Shown one piece after another: positions 1-10,316 of a stretch of DNA of 64,000 nt. Source of the stretch: Ignavibacteriota bacterium (GTDB lineage Bacteria; Bacteroidota; Ignavibacteria; UBA10030; SZUA-254); assembly GCA_025358305.1 (NCBI GenBank), contig JANYJZ010000030.1, positions 1 to 64,000 of the forward strand, written 5' to 3'. The position numbers were made by a program, and so were the translations under genes. Position 1 is the first letter of the stretch. Each line of letters starts with the position of its first letter. Below the pieces are notes generated by a model. It did not search any database. It worked only from the letters and a program-made list of their open reading frames with translations, and was not told the origin of the DNA.

Positions 1-2865
1 GGAACGCTGCTCCTCGCTCATCCCTTTGCCGTTATCCTCGATCCTGAGTTCGACGGCACCCGCGTCGACCCGCACCCGGACATGCACCGACGTGGCCCCG
101 GCATGCTTGACGACGTTCGTCGCGGCTTCCTTGACAGCCATGAAGATGTCGCGCCGGGCATCCGCGGAGAGCGGGAGCGGAGGGATGACCTCCGGAAAAT
201 CGAACCGGCATGCGAGTTCCGCCGATTCGAAGAAATCGGTGAGGTGCTCGCGGATATAGAACAGCAGACTCTCGAGGCTGTCGTGCTTCGGATTGATGAA
301 CCAGACGATCTCATCGAGCGACTCAACGACACCCTGGGCCGTCGTTGAGATCTTCTTTAGATAGGTCTCGGCCGCTCCCTTCTGGGAAATGTTCCGCTGA
401 AGGAGTTCCGAGAGGATCGCGATCTGGGTGAGACTGGCTCCCACCTCATCATGCATGTCACGTGAGATGCGTTCGCGTTCCCTGTCGAGGGACCGCTGAG
501 CCTCGAGCTCCCGGAGTTCCTGCTTCAACTTCCTCGTCGCAAGGACCCGCGTGAGGAGGAACATCCCGACGAGGAGAAAGGCTCCCGCGGCCGCACGGAA
601 CCACGCCGTTTCCCAGAGATGCGGCTGGACGATCACCCTCAGCGAGGCGGTGCGCGCGGTCCACTCGCCGCCGGGATGCCGTGCGGCGACCCTGAACATG
701 TACTCTCCCGGCGGGATGTTCGTGTAGCTCGCCTTGCGCGCCGTGAACGCCTCGGTCCAGTGTTCGTCGAAGCCCTCCAGGATGTAGCGGAACTCGATCC
801 GCTCCGGAATGACGAAACTGAGCCCTGTGTAATTGGCGTCGAACTTCCTCGTTCCCGGCTCGAGGGTCGCTTCAGCCGGAGCGCTGAGGGTGCGGTCCCC
901 GACGACGAGCTCCTCAATGACCGGCAGGGGCTCGCGGCTCGTCTCCTGGACCTGTCCGGGATGGACAACGGCGACCCCTTTCATCGTCGGGAAGAGGAAC
1001 CGTCCGTCGCCCATGTTCCACCCGGAGGGTTGCGATCCGCCGTTGCACTCGACGCTTTGCATGCCGTCCGCCGTGCCGAAGGAGGTCGAGGTCACCGATG
1101 TGCTCCTCCCGTCCGCCAGATCGTTGAGTTCCTGCTGCGATACCCGAAAGATGCCTTTGTTGCAGCTCATCCAGAAGGCCCCGAGTCCGTCGTCGAGGAT
1201 CGTGTAGATGACGTCGTCGAAGAGCCCCTGCTGCATCGTGCAGCGCGCAAGCACGCCGTTCTTCAGTCGGAACAATCCTTCGCCGTACGTCCCGATCCAG
1301 AGCGCCCCTGCCGCGTCCTCGTGGAACGCGAAGATCTCACGCACCGGGACGGCGTTCGCGGCCGTGAACTGCTTCATCGTGTCGTCCTCGACGACGGCCA
1401 GTCCTCCGCGCGTCCCGACCCAGATCCTCCCCTGATGGTCCTCCAGGAGCACTCGCACCGGGATGTACTCTCCGTGAACGGTCCTCGGCATTCTCGAAGG
1501 GAACGCGGCCCCGCGGCGGACGGCGTACACCCCGTCAGCGCTGCTCCCGATCCAGATCGTGCCGTCCCTCGCTTCAATGCACGACCGCACCGACCCGATC
1601 GGGTGGCCCTCAGCCGTTTGGAGTCGGACTGGACTTCCGCCGCCGTGCCGAAGCATCTGGAGCCCCCCCTGCGTACCGATCCAGACATTGCCGGCAGTGT
1701 CGCCGAAGAAAGAACGGATGAAATTGTCTGCAAGCCCCTCCTGCGCCGTATACCGGCGGACGAGCGTGCCGTCGCGCACCACAAAGAGACCCGCATCGCG
1801 CGTTCCGATCCAGAGTTCGCCGCCCGACCGCTCGAACACCGTCGAGATCTGACCGCTCGGGAGCTGCGGTGTCGTCGAGAGCATCACGATGGTGCTCCTC
1901 CTGAACCGCATGAGCCCTCCTCCGCGCGTGCCGACCCAGAGATTTCGTTCAGCGTCCTCGCAGATGCTCAGAATTCGGTCCGACACCACGCCGTCGCCCG
2001 GCCCAAGGCGCGTCAGTGTCCCTTGCGAATACCGAAAGAGGCCGTGACCCTCCGTTCCGATCCAAAGATTGCCGTCATGGTCTTCAACGATGGCGCGCGC
2101 GGAAGGGATCGCCGCGATCGCCTCGACAGGGAACGGCCGGACCGTCGTACCATCGGAGAGAAAGACGCCAGTAAGCGTGCCCAGAACGACAGAGCCGTCG
2201 CGGAGCTGGCAGATCGAGAGAATGAGGGAGCCGAGAACGCTGATCTTCCTCAGCGAATCTGTGTTTGGAGATATCACACCAAACCGGTTGGCGACCCCGG
2301 CGAACAGCGCGCCTCCGATCCCTGCGCCGACGGCATAGATGGGCCGGATCTCTCGGTCGAAATCCTGGCCGACCCGTGCGAACGACCCGTTCCTCATCCT
2401 CAGGAGGCCGGATGCCGCCGTGCCAATCCAAAGATCGCCGCCTCGCCCGGCGGCCAGGGAGAGAAGCATCTTGTCGGAGAGCCCTTGCTCGGCGCCGAAC
2501 CCGTTGAACTCCCCCTTCCGGAGCCTGCAGAGCCCGCCTCCGTTCGTCGCGATCCAAAGGGAGCTGTCCTCCTGTACGGAGAGTGCCGACACGTTGTTGT
2601 GCCGGAGGTCGGGCGTGTTCACGGTGTTGTACAGCGAGAACCGGACGCCGTCGAACCGGATAAGTCCTTCATCCGTGCCAAGCCAAAGATAGCCGTCAAG
2701 GGTCTGTGTGATGGCGTTGATCGAGAAGGCCGAGAGGCCCCGGTTGACATCCCAGACATCGTGGCTGTACTGGACAGAGGGGCCGTTGTGGTCGGCCGCG
2801 GGGAGGGGTCGCGGTGAAAAAAGCGCGAGAAGGAAGAGAGCTATCACGCTCCGCGCTCCCGGCAT
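1..2865 (-). CDS. Sensor histidine kinase with Reg_prop propeller (C-terminus cut by window edge)
   Basis: Membrane-bound two-component sensor kinase; 955 codons are visible and the end of the ATPase domain lies outside the window. After a signal-like N-terminus come about twelve Reg_prop repeats of the type LWIGT-x2-GL-x-R (about residues 30-640), which fold as periplasmic beta-propellers. A Y_Y_Y domain follows (about 650-740), then one membrane helix (about 752-775). The HisKA_3 motif SRDMHDEVGAS carries the phospho-accepting His at residue 805, and the HATPase N box KEAATNVVKHA lies near 907. DNGKGMS, the start of the G box, is at the very edge. No receiver domain is seen in the visible part. 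The ATG overlaps the stop of the preceding GT9 gene by one base (TGATG), so the kinase is the last visible gene of the murA-led operon. Such kinases usually sense extracellular glycans or envelope state; the ligand is unknown. Confidence 0.93.
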   Translation of the reverse strand, partial: MPGARSVIALFLLALFSPRPLPAADHNGPSVQYSHDVWDVNRGLSAFSINAITQTLDGYLWLGTDEGLIRFDGVRFSLYNTVNTPDLRHNNVSALSVQEDSSLWIATNGGGLCRLRKGEFNGFGAEQGLSDKMLLSLAAGRGGDLWIGTAASGLLRMRNGSFARVGQDFDREIRPIYAVGAGIGGALFAGVANRFGVISPNTDSLRKISVLGSLILSICQLRDGSVVLGTLTGVFLSDGTTVRPFPVEAIAAIPSARAIVEDHDGNLWIGTEGHGLFRYSQGTLTRLGPGDGVVSDRILSICEDAERNLWVGTRGGGLMRFRRSTIVMLSTTPQLPSGQISTVFERSGGELWIGTRDAGLFVVRDGTLVRRYTAQEGLADNFIRSFFGDTAGNVWIGTQGGLQMLRHGGGSPVRLQTAEGHPIGSVRSCIEARDGTIWIGSSADGVYAVRRGAAFPSRMPRTVHGEYIPVRVLLEDHQGRIWVGTRGGLAVVEDDTMKQFTAANAVPVREIFAFHEDAAGALWIGTYGEGLFRLKNGVLARCTMQQGLFDDVIYTILDDGLGAFWMSCNKGIFRVSQQELNDLADGRSTSVTSTSFGTADGMQSVECNGGSQPSGWNMGDGRFLFPTMKGVAVVHPGQVQETSREPLPVIEELVVGDRTLSAPAEATLEPGTRKFDANYTGLSFVIPERIEFRYILEGFDEHWTEAFTARKASYTNIPPGEYMFRVAARHPGGEWTARTASLRVIVQPHLWETAWFRAAAGAFLLVGMFLLTRVLATRKLKQELRELEAQRSLDRERERISRDMHDEVGASLTQIAILSELLQRNISQKGAAETYLKKISTTAQGVVESLDEIVWFINPKHDSLESLLFYIREHLTDFFESAELACRFDFPEVIPPLPLSADARRDIFMAVKEAATNVVKHAGATSVHVRVRVDAGAVELRIEDNGKGMSEEQRS

Positions 2866-3905
2866 CACGAGAGTCTCTCGCGAACGGCGTCGAAGACCTC
2901 TCGTACACCCAGGAGCTTCATGCATTCCATGAACCCATCCCCTTCGCGGGTGCAGATGTCGAGATGGCAAGGATGGCATGGGAGTTCCTTCCGCAGGGCA
3001 ATGTGGCCGGCGGCGGCATCATAGTAGGGCGGTCCGTACGGGAACCAGATGTTCTCCTCTCCGGGTCCGAAGATCCCCACCGTCTTCGTTCCGACGGCCG
3101 CGGCGATGTGCATCGTCCCATTGTCGTTCGCGACGTAGACGTTGAGCTGCGCGAGGATGGCGGCGAGCTGCCGCAATGGGACGAGGGGGAGCGGGAACAT
3201 GGGGGCGACCGCTCGGCAGGAGATCTTCTCGATAAGGTGGCCGTCGCGCGGACCTTGGGTGAGGACCACCTGAGCACCCGTCTTCGCGCCAATGAGGTCG
3301 ACGAGGTCGGCGAAGCGTTCCCAGGGCCACATCTTTGCGGGCCACGTCGCCCCTGGATGGAGCCCGACGATCGGCTTGTCCGGATCGACGTCCTGCCATT
3401 TGAGGTAGTTGCGGGCCTCCCGGATCTCGTCGCTCGTGAGCGCGATCTCCGTCTTCCAGACCGACGGCGCGATGCCCAAGGGGGCGAGATACTGATAATG
3501 AAATTCCACGGCGGTCTTCGCCCTGCCGTCATCCCGGACCTGGTGCGTGTAAAGGCTCCCCCGGCCTCTGGAGTGCTTCCCGATGCGGATCCGCGCGCCG
3601 GTCGCGTAGGTCAGGAGCGCGGTCCGCGGATTGGAAAAGAGGTCGATGGCGACGTCGAATCGCTTGCTTCTAAGCGCCATCATCACTTTCGGTTGTTCCA
3701 GGAACGTCGGCCGGGAAAAATCGAACGGAATGATCTCATCAACGCAGGGGTGATGCTCGAGAAGCGATACGGCCTCCTTGTCGCCAAGGTATGCGATGGA
3801 GGCTTCCGGGAACCGTGCGCGCAACGCCGAAAGGATCGGCGTCGTCAGGACGACGTCCCCGATGTACTTCATCCGGGTGACGAGTATGCGGCGAATGGCT
3901 TCCAT
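2865..3905 (-). CDS. Glycosyltransferase family 9 (heptosyltransferase-like)
   Basis: 346 aa, inferred to be a cytoplasmic GT-B enzyme of the ADP-heptose:LPS heptosyltransferase family. It begins MEAIRRILVTRMKYIGDVVL, the usual GT9 opening with the acceptor-side loop GDVVLTTP. The donor-site signature NDNGTMHIAAAVGT and the GIFGPGEENIWFPYG stretch lie in the C-terminal half. Near the end is a Cys-rich HPCHLD-type segment that is common in this family. I chose the ATG at 3905 because the longer reading enters the neighbouring gene and adds a low-complexity Arg/Pro stretch. The gene sits 58 nt after the metallopeptidase gene and overlaps the kinase start. Together with the GT2 and GT-C-like genes upstream it suggests assembly of a surface glycan. 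The sugar and the acceptor cannot be read from sequence. Confidence 0.9.
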   Translation of the reverse strand: MEAIRRILVTRMKYIGDVVLTTPILSALRARFPEASIAYLGDKEAVSLLEHHPCVDEIIPFDFSRPTFLEQPKVMMALRSKRFDVAIDLFSNPRTALLTYATGARIRIGKHSRGRGSLYTHQVRDDGRAKTAVEFHYQYLAPLGIAPSVWKTEIALTSDEIREARNYLKWQDVDPDKPIVGLHPGATWPAKMWPWERFADLVDLIGAKTGAQVVLTQGPRDGHLIEKISCRAVAPMFPLPLVPLRQLAAILAQLNVYVANDNGTMHIAAAVGTKTVGIFGPGEENIWFPYGPPYYDAAAGHIALRKELPCHPCHLDICTREGDGFMECMKLLGVREVFDAVRERLS

Positions 3906-3963
3906 GGTGGGCAAAATAGGGAACTTCGGAGCGAGAAGCAACGGCCGAGCACCGACGGGACTA

Positions 3964-6255
3964 CTACGGCCGAATGAGATCCTCGTGTGCGGCGAACCAG
4001 TCGCATCTCTCCAGGGCGTCTTGGGCCCTCTCCCGGGCCGAGGCGGAGGTCGCAAGCGCACGAAGCGCCCGGAAGTGTGCGGCCGCGTGGTCCCAGTCCC
4101 TCTGCCGGAAGTAAGACTCCGCGAGCATGCGGTTCCATCCGGGCTCGAGATCGGACCCTGGGGGGATCACGAGCACGCCGAGGTACGCCGAAACGAGGGC
4201 GTAGTACCCGGAATGAAGAGCGACCTTTGCGGCAATGTATCCGACGACGGGATTTTTCGAGCGCTGCCGGAGCGCATCGAGGGAGTCGAGGAGTCCCGTG
4301 TCGTTCTTAGACCCGGTGAGCGTCCCGGGGAGATCCCGGTTAAGGAGCGTGTCCTTCAGCGCGAGGCATCGTACCTCGGCAGCTTCGGTATATCCATCGG
4401 AGAGATCGAGCGCGATCAATGCCCGGTACATCGCGCCCGCCGTCGCCGTGTCCCCGCGGACCCATGAAGCGTCGCCGATCGGAAGGAGAAGTCCGCCGTA
4501 TGTGGCTGCACCCGAGTCACCGCCCTGCTCTCTCATCATCTGTCGTACGCTGTCATATCGTCCGGCGACGAACGCTGAACGGATCATCCCGGCGAATGAC
4601 TCACTGTTCCAGCTCATCCCAATCGCGGCGTGGAACTCGTCCAGGGCCTTTTCTGGTTCACGGCCGGCAAGGAGACGCATCCCCTCTTCATTGAGGTTCG
4701 CCACGACGCGGGCGCACGTCTTCGCGAAGATCGAAGGCCGCCGGAAGATGTAATCAATATGCGCCCGCCAAGAATCGGGCACAACAATGAGCCGAAGTGA
4801 ATCCTGCCAGGCACGAAGGAGCGCGTCATATGGCTGTCCGTACGCCTTCTCGGGCGTCGCACCGCCGTAGACCTCCTTGAACCGGTCGACGCCGTACTGC
4901 CGGATGAGGAATTGGCAGAAGGACCCCATCATGACATAGCTCACCGACGATGCCTGGGACGCGAAGCCCGTGAAATGGATCAGCACTGCCGGGCGGTCCA
5001 CGATACCGAACTTCATCATGGCCGCGGCATACTCATTGAGAGTGCGGTTGCCATAATCGTCGTCCACGGCCGTGGCGAGCCCTTCCACGAGTCCGGTATT
5101 ATAGTGTGCCCGGATGACCGGCATGCCGAACTCCCCCGCGATGACGTGCACAAGCTCGTGTTTCAGCGTGCTTTCCCATGACTCCGCGTTCAAATGGATC
5201 TCGCCGCGCCACGGCTTGGCGATGTTCGTGTTCCCCGCGCCGATGGAACGGCGCTTGGTGGCCGCATCCGGATAGAGGAAGGAGGCGATACGCGGTTCGG
5301 CCGCCACGTGGAGAGCGGTTCGAACCTGCGCGTACCGGAACTCGTGCATCGCCCCCACCCACCGAAGCTCCTCCGGCGTGAAGCTCCCCGGGGCGTAGTA
5401 GATGTCGAAGTGAGCAGTCGCAGTCGAGGCCCCGAGCGCCCTCTCGATCGATGACGAAGTCGACTCAAATCCCAGCTGCACCCGGAAGAGCCATCCCAGC
5501 GCGAGCTGGAGGGCAAGGGCGAAGATCACCATCCTCCCTTCCCGGTGGAACCGGAGCTGCTTCAGCGTGACGAGGAGGCCGCGGAACCCTTTCGCGACGG
5601 CCGCGTACGAGACGGCGAGTTCAGCGACGAGGAGGAAGAGCGCCGCGGAAAGGAATGTGAGGTAACGGAAGAGCACGAGCGGCCAGGAGAGCTGAAGGTT
5701 CTCGTCGTACGTGAATCCCGGGAAATACCCGTAGACGAGGTTGTACGAAAAGATGGCCGGCGTGAAGTAGCCGATGAGAAGCGGATGAACGAGCACGAGG
5801 ATGACGGTCCCGGCATACCAGCGGTACGGACGCGCAAAGAGCGCGGCGCAGAACGTGGCGAGCGCGACGATCCAGACTGCGGTCACCACCGGCAGGAGCA
5901 TGTACGCGAGCATGCCTTCCCCGTACGAACAGTTCTTGACGAGGATGCCGTTCGCGAGCGCTGCGGCGAAGGGGATGAGGAGGAGCGCCGCGTTATGGAC
6001 GAGCAGGTCGCGCACCGACTCCGTGAACGAGCGCGTCGTGAGAGATGCGCCGGCGGGCCAGCGCTTCGTGAGCGCGCGCAACGTGTAGACGCCGGTCACG
6101 AACGGCAGAAGGAGCGCGACGGCGGCGGAGAACTCGTAGCCGAGGTAGTTCAGGAGCGGCAGGCGCAGGAGCGCAACGCTCGCCGCCGCAAGGACGCCGG
6201 CCGCGGTGAAGAACGCCGTACGTTCGGCTTGTCTGAGTGGAAACACGTCGGTCAA
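3964..6255 (-). CDS. Polytopic membrane protein with MA-like zinc metallopeptidase domain and TPR-like tail
   Basis: 763 aa. The first ~260 residues hold seven or eight hydrophobic segments. A gluzincin-type peptidase region follows with KHELVHVIAGEF (the zinc-binding HExxH, first His near residue 366) and a downstream Glu in GLVEGLATAVDDD. The last ~250 residues are helical and TPR-like. This matches the peptidase MA-like proteins often found fused to membrane domains in Bacteroidota. The start is TTG at 6255: GGAGG lies eight bases upstream, and no ATG is available nearby in frame. It lies 27 nt after the GT-C-like gene and inside the glycan operon. A role in trimming or inserting envelope proteins is inference; the substrate is unknown. 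Confidence 0.75.
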   Translation of the reverse strand: MTDVFPLRQAERTAFFTAAGVLAAASVALLRLPLLNYLGYEFSAAVALLLPFVTGVYTLRALTKRWPAGASLTTRSFTESVRDLLVHNAALLLIPFAAALANGILVKNCSYGEGMLAYMLLPVVTAVWIVALATFCAALFARPYRWYAGTVILVLVHPLLIGYFTPAIFSYNLVYGYFPGFTYDENLQLSWPLVLFRYLTFLSAALFLLVAELAVSYAAVAKGFRGLLVTLKQLRFHREGRMVIFALALQLALGWLFRVQLGFESTSSSIERALGASTATAHFDIYYAPGSFTPEELRWVGAMHEFRYAQVRTALHVAAEPRIASFLYPDAATKRRSIGAGNTNIAKPWRGEIHLNAESWESTLKHELVHVIAGEFGMPVIRAHYNTGLVEGLATAVDDDYGNRTLNEYAAAMMKFGIVDRPAVLIHFTGFASQASSVSYVMMGSFCQFLIRQYGVDRFKEVYGGATPEKAYGQPYDALLRAWQDSLRLIVVPDSWRAHIDYIFRRPSIFAKTCARVVANLNEEGMRLLAGREPEKALDEFHAAIGMSWNSESFAGMIRSAFVAGRYDSVRQMMREQGGDSGAATYGGLLLPIGDASWVRGDTATAGAMYRALIALDLSDGYTEAAEVRCLALKDTLLNRDLPGTLTGSKNDTGLLDSLDALRQRSKNPVVGYIAAKVALHSGYYALVSAYLGVLVIPPGSDLEPGWNRMLAESYFRQRDWDHAAAHFRALRALATSASARERAQDALERCDWFAAHEDLIRP

Positions 6256-6282
6256 AGAGTGTTCCTCCGAGTGACTGACCTG

Positions 6283-8040
6283 TTATCGGGCAGAGAGCGC
6301 CCGGGCCTTTGCGGACTGCCCCGTCCGCTCGTAGAGATACCGGAGGAGCGGTATGGTCTCCATCGGTGGATGGTCGTTCTTCGCCCCCTCTTCGATGAGC
6401 CGGATCGCGTCCTGGTAGTAGCGACGCGCCCGTACGGTGTCTCCGAGGGCCTCGTAGACGGTCCCCAGCCTCGCGTGGAGCTGGAAGAAGGCGGTGTCGA
6501 CGCCGATACCTTGCTGGTAGATCTCGATGGCGCTGTCCGGCATGTTGAATTGCTCGTAGAGCATCCCCGCCTCGATATAGCGGTTCGGGTTGTGCGGATT
6601 TAGCGCGATCATCCGGCGCGAGACGACGCTCGACTCCGTGTACCGGCCCGTCAGGAGGTACGTCTGACGGAGTTTGAGATACCCGATCATATCCTCGGGC
6701 TTCAGCGAAATATACGTGTTTAGGAGGCCGATCGTCTTGTCGTAGGACTTGTTCTCGAAGTAGTACCCGGCAAGGTTGAAATACGCTCTTGAGGCCGTCG
6801 GCTCCTTCGCGATCGCGTCGGTCCAGAGGGTCTCGCTGCTCTTCCAGACCGGGATGCGCAGGAATGACCCCGCCGCAGCTGCGAAGAGGAGGACTCCCAT
6901 GATGATGCGGAACGCGGATGCGCCGGTTCTTCTGTGGAGGAATCCGGTGACGGCGAACCCGAACCCGGCCGCTGCCGCGTACAGGCGGTGTTCCAGGATC
7001 GGCACGGCGACCGGGATGATGTTGAGCACCGGCACGAGTCCGGCCGCAAGCCAGACGAGCCCGAAACAGCTCTGGCGGTCGTTCTTCCAGGTCCACCAGA
7101 GCGCATAGGCGCACAGGAGGACGACCCCGACGGCGACGTACGTCCAGGGATCCTCCAGCCAGAAGAGCTCCGTCAAGGGATGGACAACGACGAGCCGCAA
7201 CGGCGCCACCAGGAGAAGCAGGTGTTCGCTGAGCATCGCGGGCACCATCGTCAGCCGGGTCGTCGGATCGATCATGCCGTAGAGCTTCTCCGCTCCGATG
7301 AGCGAACCGAAGATGGCGAACCGGATGAGAAAGTAGCCGGCGAGGATGCCGGCGAGGAGCGCGGCGAAGAGGCGCCGCTGTCCCGTGACGAGGGCCCGCA
7401 TCCGCGTGCGGCGAAGGACGAGTTCGTAGGCGAACGGGAGAATGATGTAGAAGGCGGCCGATTCCTTCGAGAACAGGGCGAGAGCGAAGGAGAACGCCGC
7501 GAGGAAAAGGGAGCGCTTCGCATGCTCGGGCTTCTCATACTGCAGGACGTAGAAGTACATCATCATGATGACGAAGAGCCCGACAAGCACGTCGTTGCGT
7601 CCTGCGACCCAGGCGACCGATTCCGTCTGGATGGGGTGCAGGGCGAAGAGGAGCGCCCCGGCAAGCGCGACCGTCGGCTCCCGCGTGAGAAGAACGAGAA
7701 GCCGGAAGAAGAGGAACGCCGTCAGGCAGTGAAGGATCATGTTCGTCAGATGATAGCCGAGCGGATTGAGCTGCCAGACCTGGTAGTCGATGATGAAGCT
7801 CACCAACAGGAGCGGCCGATAGTAGACGCTCTCTTCCCGGTGGGAGGTGAAGGCGTGCGTCGTGAAGGCCTTGGCGATGTTCGCCGGGCTGCTGATGAAC
7901 TCGCCATTCTGGGAGACGAGGTCGTAGTCGTCGTAGTTCACGAACTCGTACGAGAGCGACTGGACGTAGACGAGAACGACCGCACAGAGGATGATGAGCG
8001 GGTATTTATAGTCTGAGAGTGCGGAGAGTGCGTTGTTCAT
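6283..8040 (-). CDS. GT-C-like membrane protein with C-terminal TPRs (TMTC/O-mannosyltransferase-like)
   Basis: 585 aa integral membrane protein. The first loop contains [11 protein letters not shown], the acidic-pair motif typical of bacterial TMTC-like proteins and related GT-C glycosyltransferases that use polyprenyl-phosphate sugars. About ten membrane helices fill residues 10-390. A helical TPR region follows (from about 400), with repeats such as [20 protein letters not shown] and a terminal ATG-less tail. The start ATG at 8040 overlaps the TGA of the GT2 gene by four bases (ATGA), so the two are translationally coupled. Family knowledge makes GT2 the likely maker of the lipid-linked donor sugar and this protein the likely transferase. 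Glycosylation of protein targets is plausible but not shown. A non-enzymatic membrane TPR protein is the alternative. Confidence 0.8.
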   Translation of the reverse strand: MNNALSALSDYKYPLIILCAVVLVYVQSLSYEFVNYDDYDLVSQNGEFISSPANIAKAFTTHAFTSHREESVYYRPLLLVSFIIDYQVWQLNPLGYHLTNMILHCLTAFLFFRLLVLLTREPTVALAGALLFALHPIQTESVAWVAGRNDVLVGLFVIMMMYFYVLQYEKPEHAKRSLFLAAFSFALALFSKESAAFYIILPFAYELVLRRTRMRALVTGQRRLFAALLAGILAGYFLIRFAIFGSLIGAEKLYGMIDPTTRLTMVPAMLSEHLLLLVAPLRLVVVHPLTELFWLEDPWTYVAVGVVLLCAYALWWTWKNDRQSCFGLVWLAAGLVPVLNIIPVAVPILEHRLYAAAAGFGFAVTGFLHRRTGASAFRIIMGVLLFAAAAGSFLRIPVWKSSETLWTDAIAKEPTASRAYFNLAGYYFENKSYDKTIGLLNTYISLKPEDMIGYLKLRQTYLLTGRYTESSVVSRRMIALNPHNPNRYIEAGMLYEQFNMPDSAIEIYQQGIGVDTAFFQLHARLGTVYEALGDTVRARRYYQDAIRLIEEGAKNDHPPMETIPLLRYLYERTGQSAKARALSAR

Positions 8041-8810
8041 CGTGCCGATTGAGGTCGTGTGCGCGCGGCCGCTCCTTTCGTTCCAAGAAACAAAGGTGAC
8101 CGCACGAGATGCATCCTGTGGAACAAGTACATGGCGACGGTCCAGAGCGTCCGGAGCCCGTACGTGACGCTTCTGCGCAGGCTGATGGAGGACGACGTGT
8201 CGTAGTACCGGACCGGGACGGGGATCTCGCCGATCCGGAAGCCGAACGCGACGCACTGGACGAGCAACTGCGTATCAAAAACGAAGTCGTCGGAATTCGT
8301 TTCCCACGGCACGGTTTCCAGAACCTCCCGGCTGTACGCGCGGAACCCTGTGTGCCACTCCGAAAGGTTCGTCCCCGTCGCAACGTTCTCGAGGAACGTC
8401 AGGATCCTGTTGAAGACGTATTTGTACCGGGGCATGCCCCCGGCGAGCGCCTCGCCCCGTGTGCGTATCCGGGAGCCGAGCATGACGTCGAGGTACGACT
8501 CCCGTATGAACGCCACGAGGTGCGGCGTGAGTCGGCTGTCGTATTGATAATCGGGATGGATCATGACCACGATGTCGGCTCCGTGCTCGAGCGCGAGGCG
8601 GTAGCAGGTCTTCTGGTTCGCGCCGTACCCGCGGTTGCGCTCATGCCGGACGACGGTGAGTCCGAGGCGGCTGGCGGCCTCGACGGTGTTGTCCGAGCTG
8701 CCGTCATCGACGACGATGATCTCGTCGACCGTCCCCGGGGGGATATCGCGGACCGTCGGCTCCAGCGTGCGGGCCGCATTGTACGCTGGCATGACCGCTA
8801 TGACCTTCAT
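8037..8810 (-). CDS. Glycosyltransferase family 2, polyprenyl-phosphate sugar synthase-like
   Basis: 257 aa GT-A enzyme. The nucleotide-sugar site [11 protein letters not shown] starts at residue 5, followed by the conserved VDDGSSDNT. The metal-binding/donor region IHPDYQYD lies near residue 87, and an acceptor-side segment [20 protein letters not shown] follows. This is the pattern of DPM1/ArnC-like enzymes that load a sugar onto a polyprenyl phosphate, here without the extra membrane anchors of ArnC. The gene lies 15 nt after murA and overlaps the GT-C-like gene by four bases. The arrangement supports a donor-synthase plus transferase pair. Sugar identity is not deducible. Confidence 0.9.
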   Translation of the reverse strand: MKVIAVMPAYNAARTLEPTVRDIPPGTVDEIIVVDDGSSDNTVEAASRLGLTVVRHERNRGYGANQKTCYRLALEHGADIVVMIHPDYQYDSRLTPHLVAFIRESYLDVMLGSRIRTRGEALAGGMPRYKYVFNRILTFLENVATGTNLSEWHTGFRAYSREVLETVPWETNSDDFVFDTQLLVQCVAFGFRIGEIPVPVRYYDTSSSISLRRSVTYGLRTLWTVAMYLFHRMHLVRSPLFLGTKGAAARTRPQSAR

Positions 8811-8825
8811 CCGCGGACCTGCAGG

Positions 8826-10088
<1,263 letters not shown>

Positions 10089-10115
10089 TGATCCTGAGGT
10101 TGAAAATACTCCGCC

Positions 10116-10144
10116 AAGATAGCAGGAAATTGCGCCAAAAGCAA
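10116..10144 (-). promoter_or_regulatory. Promoter of the murA-led operon
   Basis: Read on the minus strand: -35 TTGCTT (10144-10139), a 17-base spacer and -10 TATCTT (10121-10116). The predicted start lies about 20 bases before the murA ATG. The rest of the 10145-10316 gap shows no gene. Confidence 0.65.
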
Positions 10145-10316
10145 TGAACCGCGGCGGAAATGGTCCTTGTCGTTCCTTCCGTGCGGTCGGAAACGTGGCG
10201 CATTCTTCGTGGGAGGATACAGGAGGCTGGAATCGCGCAGGGGCCGGAAGAGTGTTCTCCGAGTTTACGAGTGAAATGTGAAGCTCACTCGCGCGAGGTG
10301 CGCGTTGCGCGCTCGA

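Noticed and set aside
619-2817. Long open frame of 732 codons on the plus strand
   Set aside because: It is antisense to the Reg_prop kinase, whose repeats are unmistakable. The plus-strand product is rich in Arg, Asp and Pro and has no domain.
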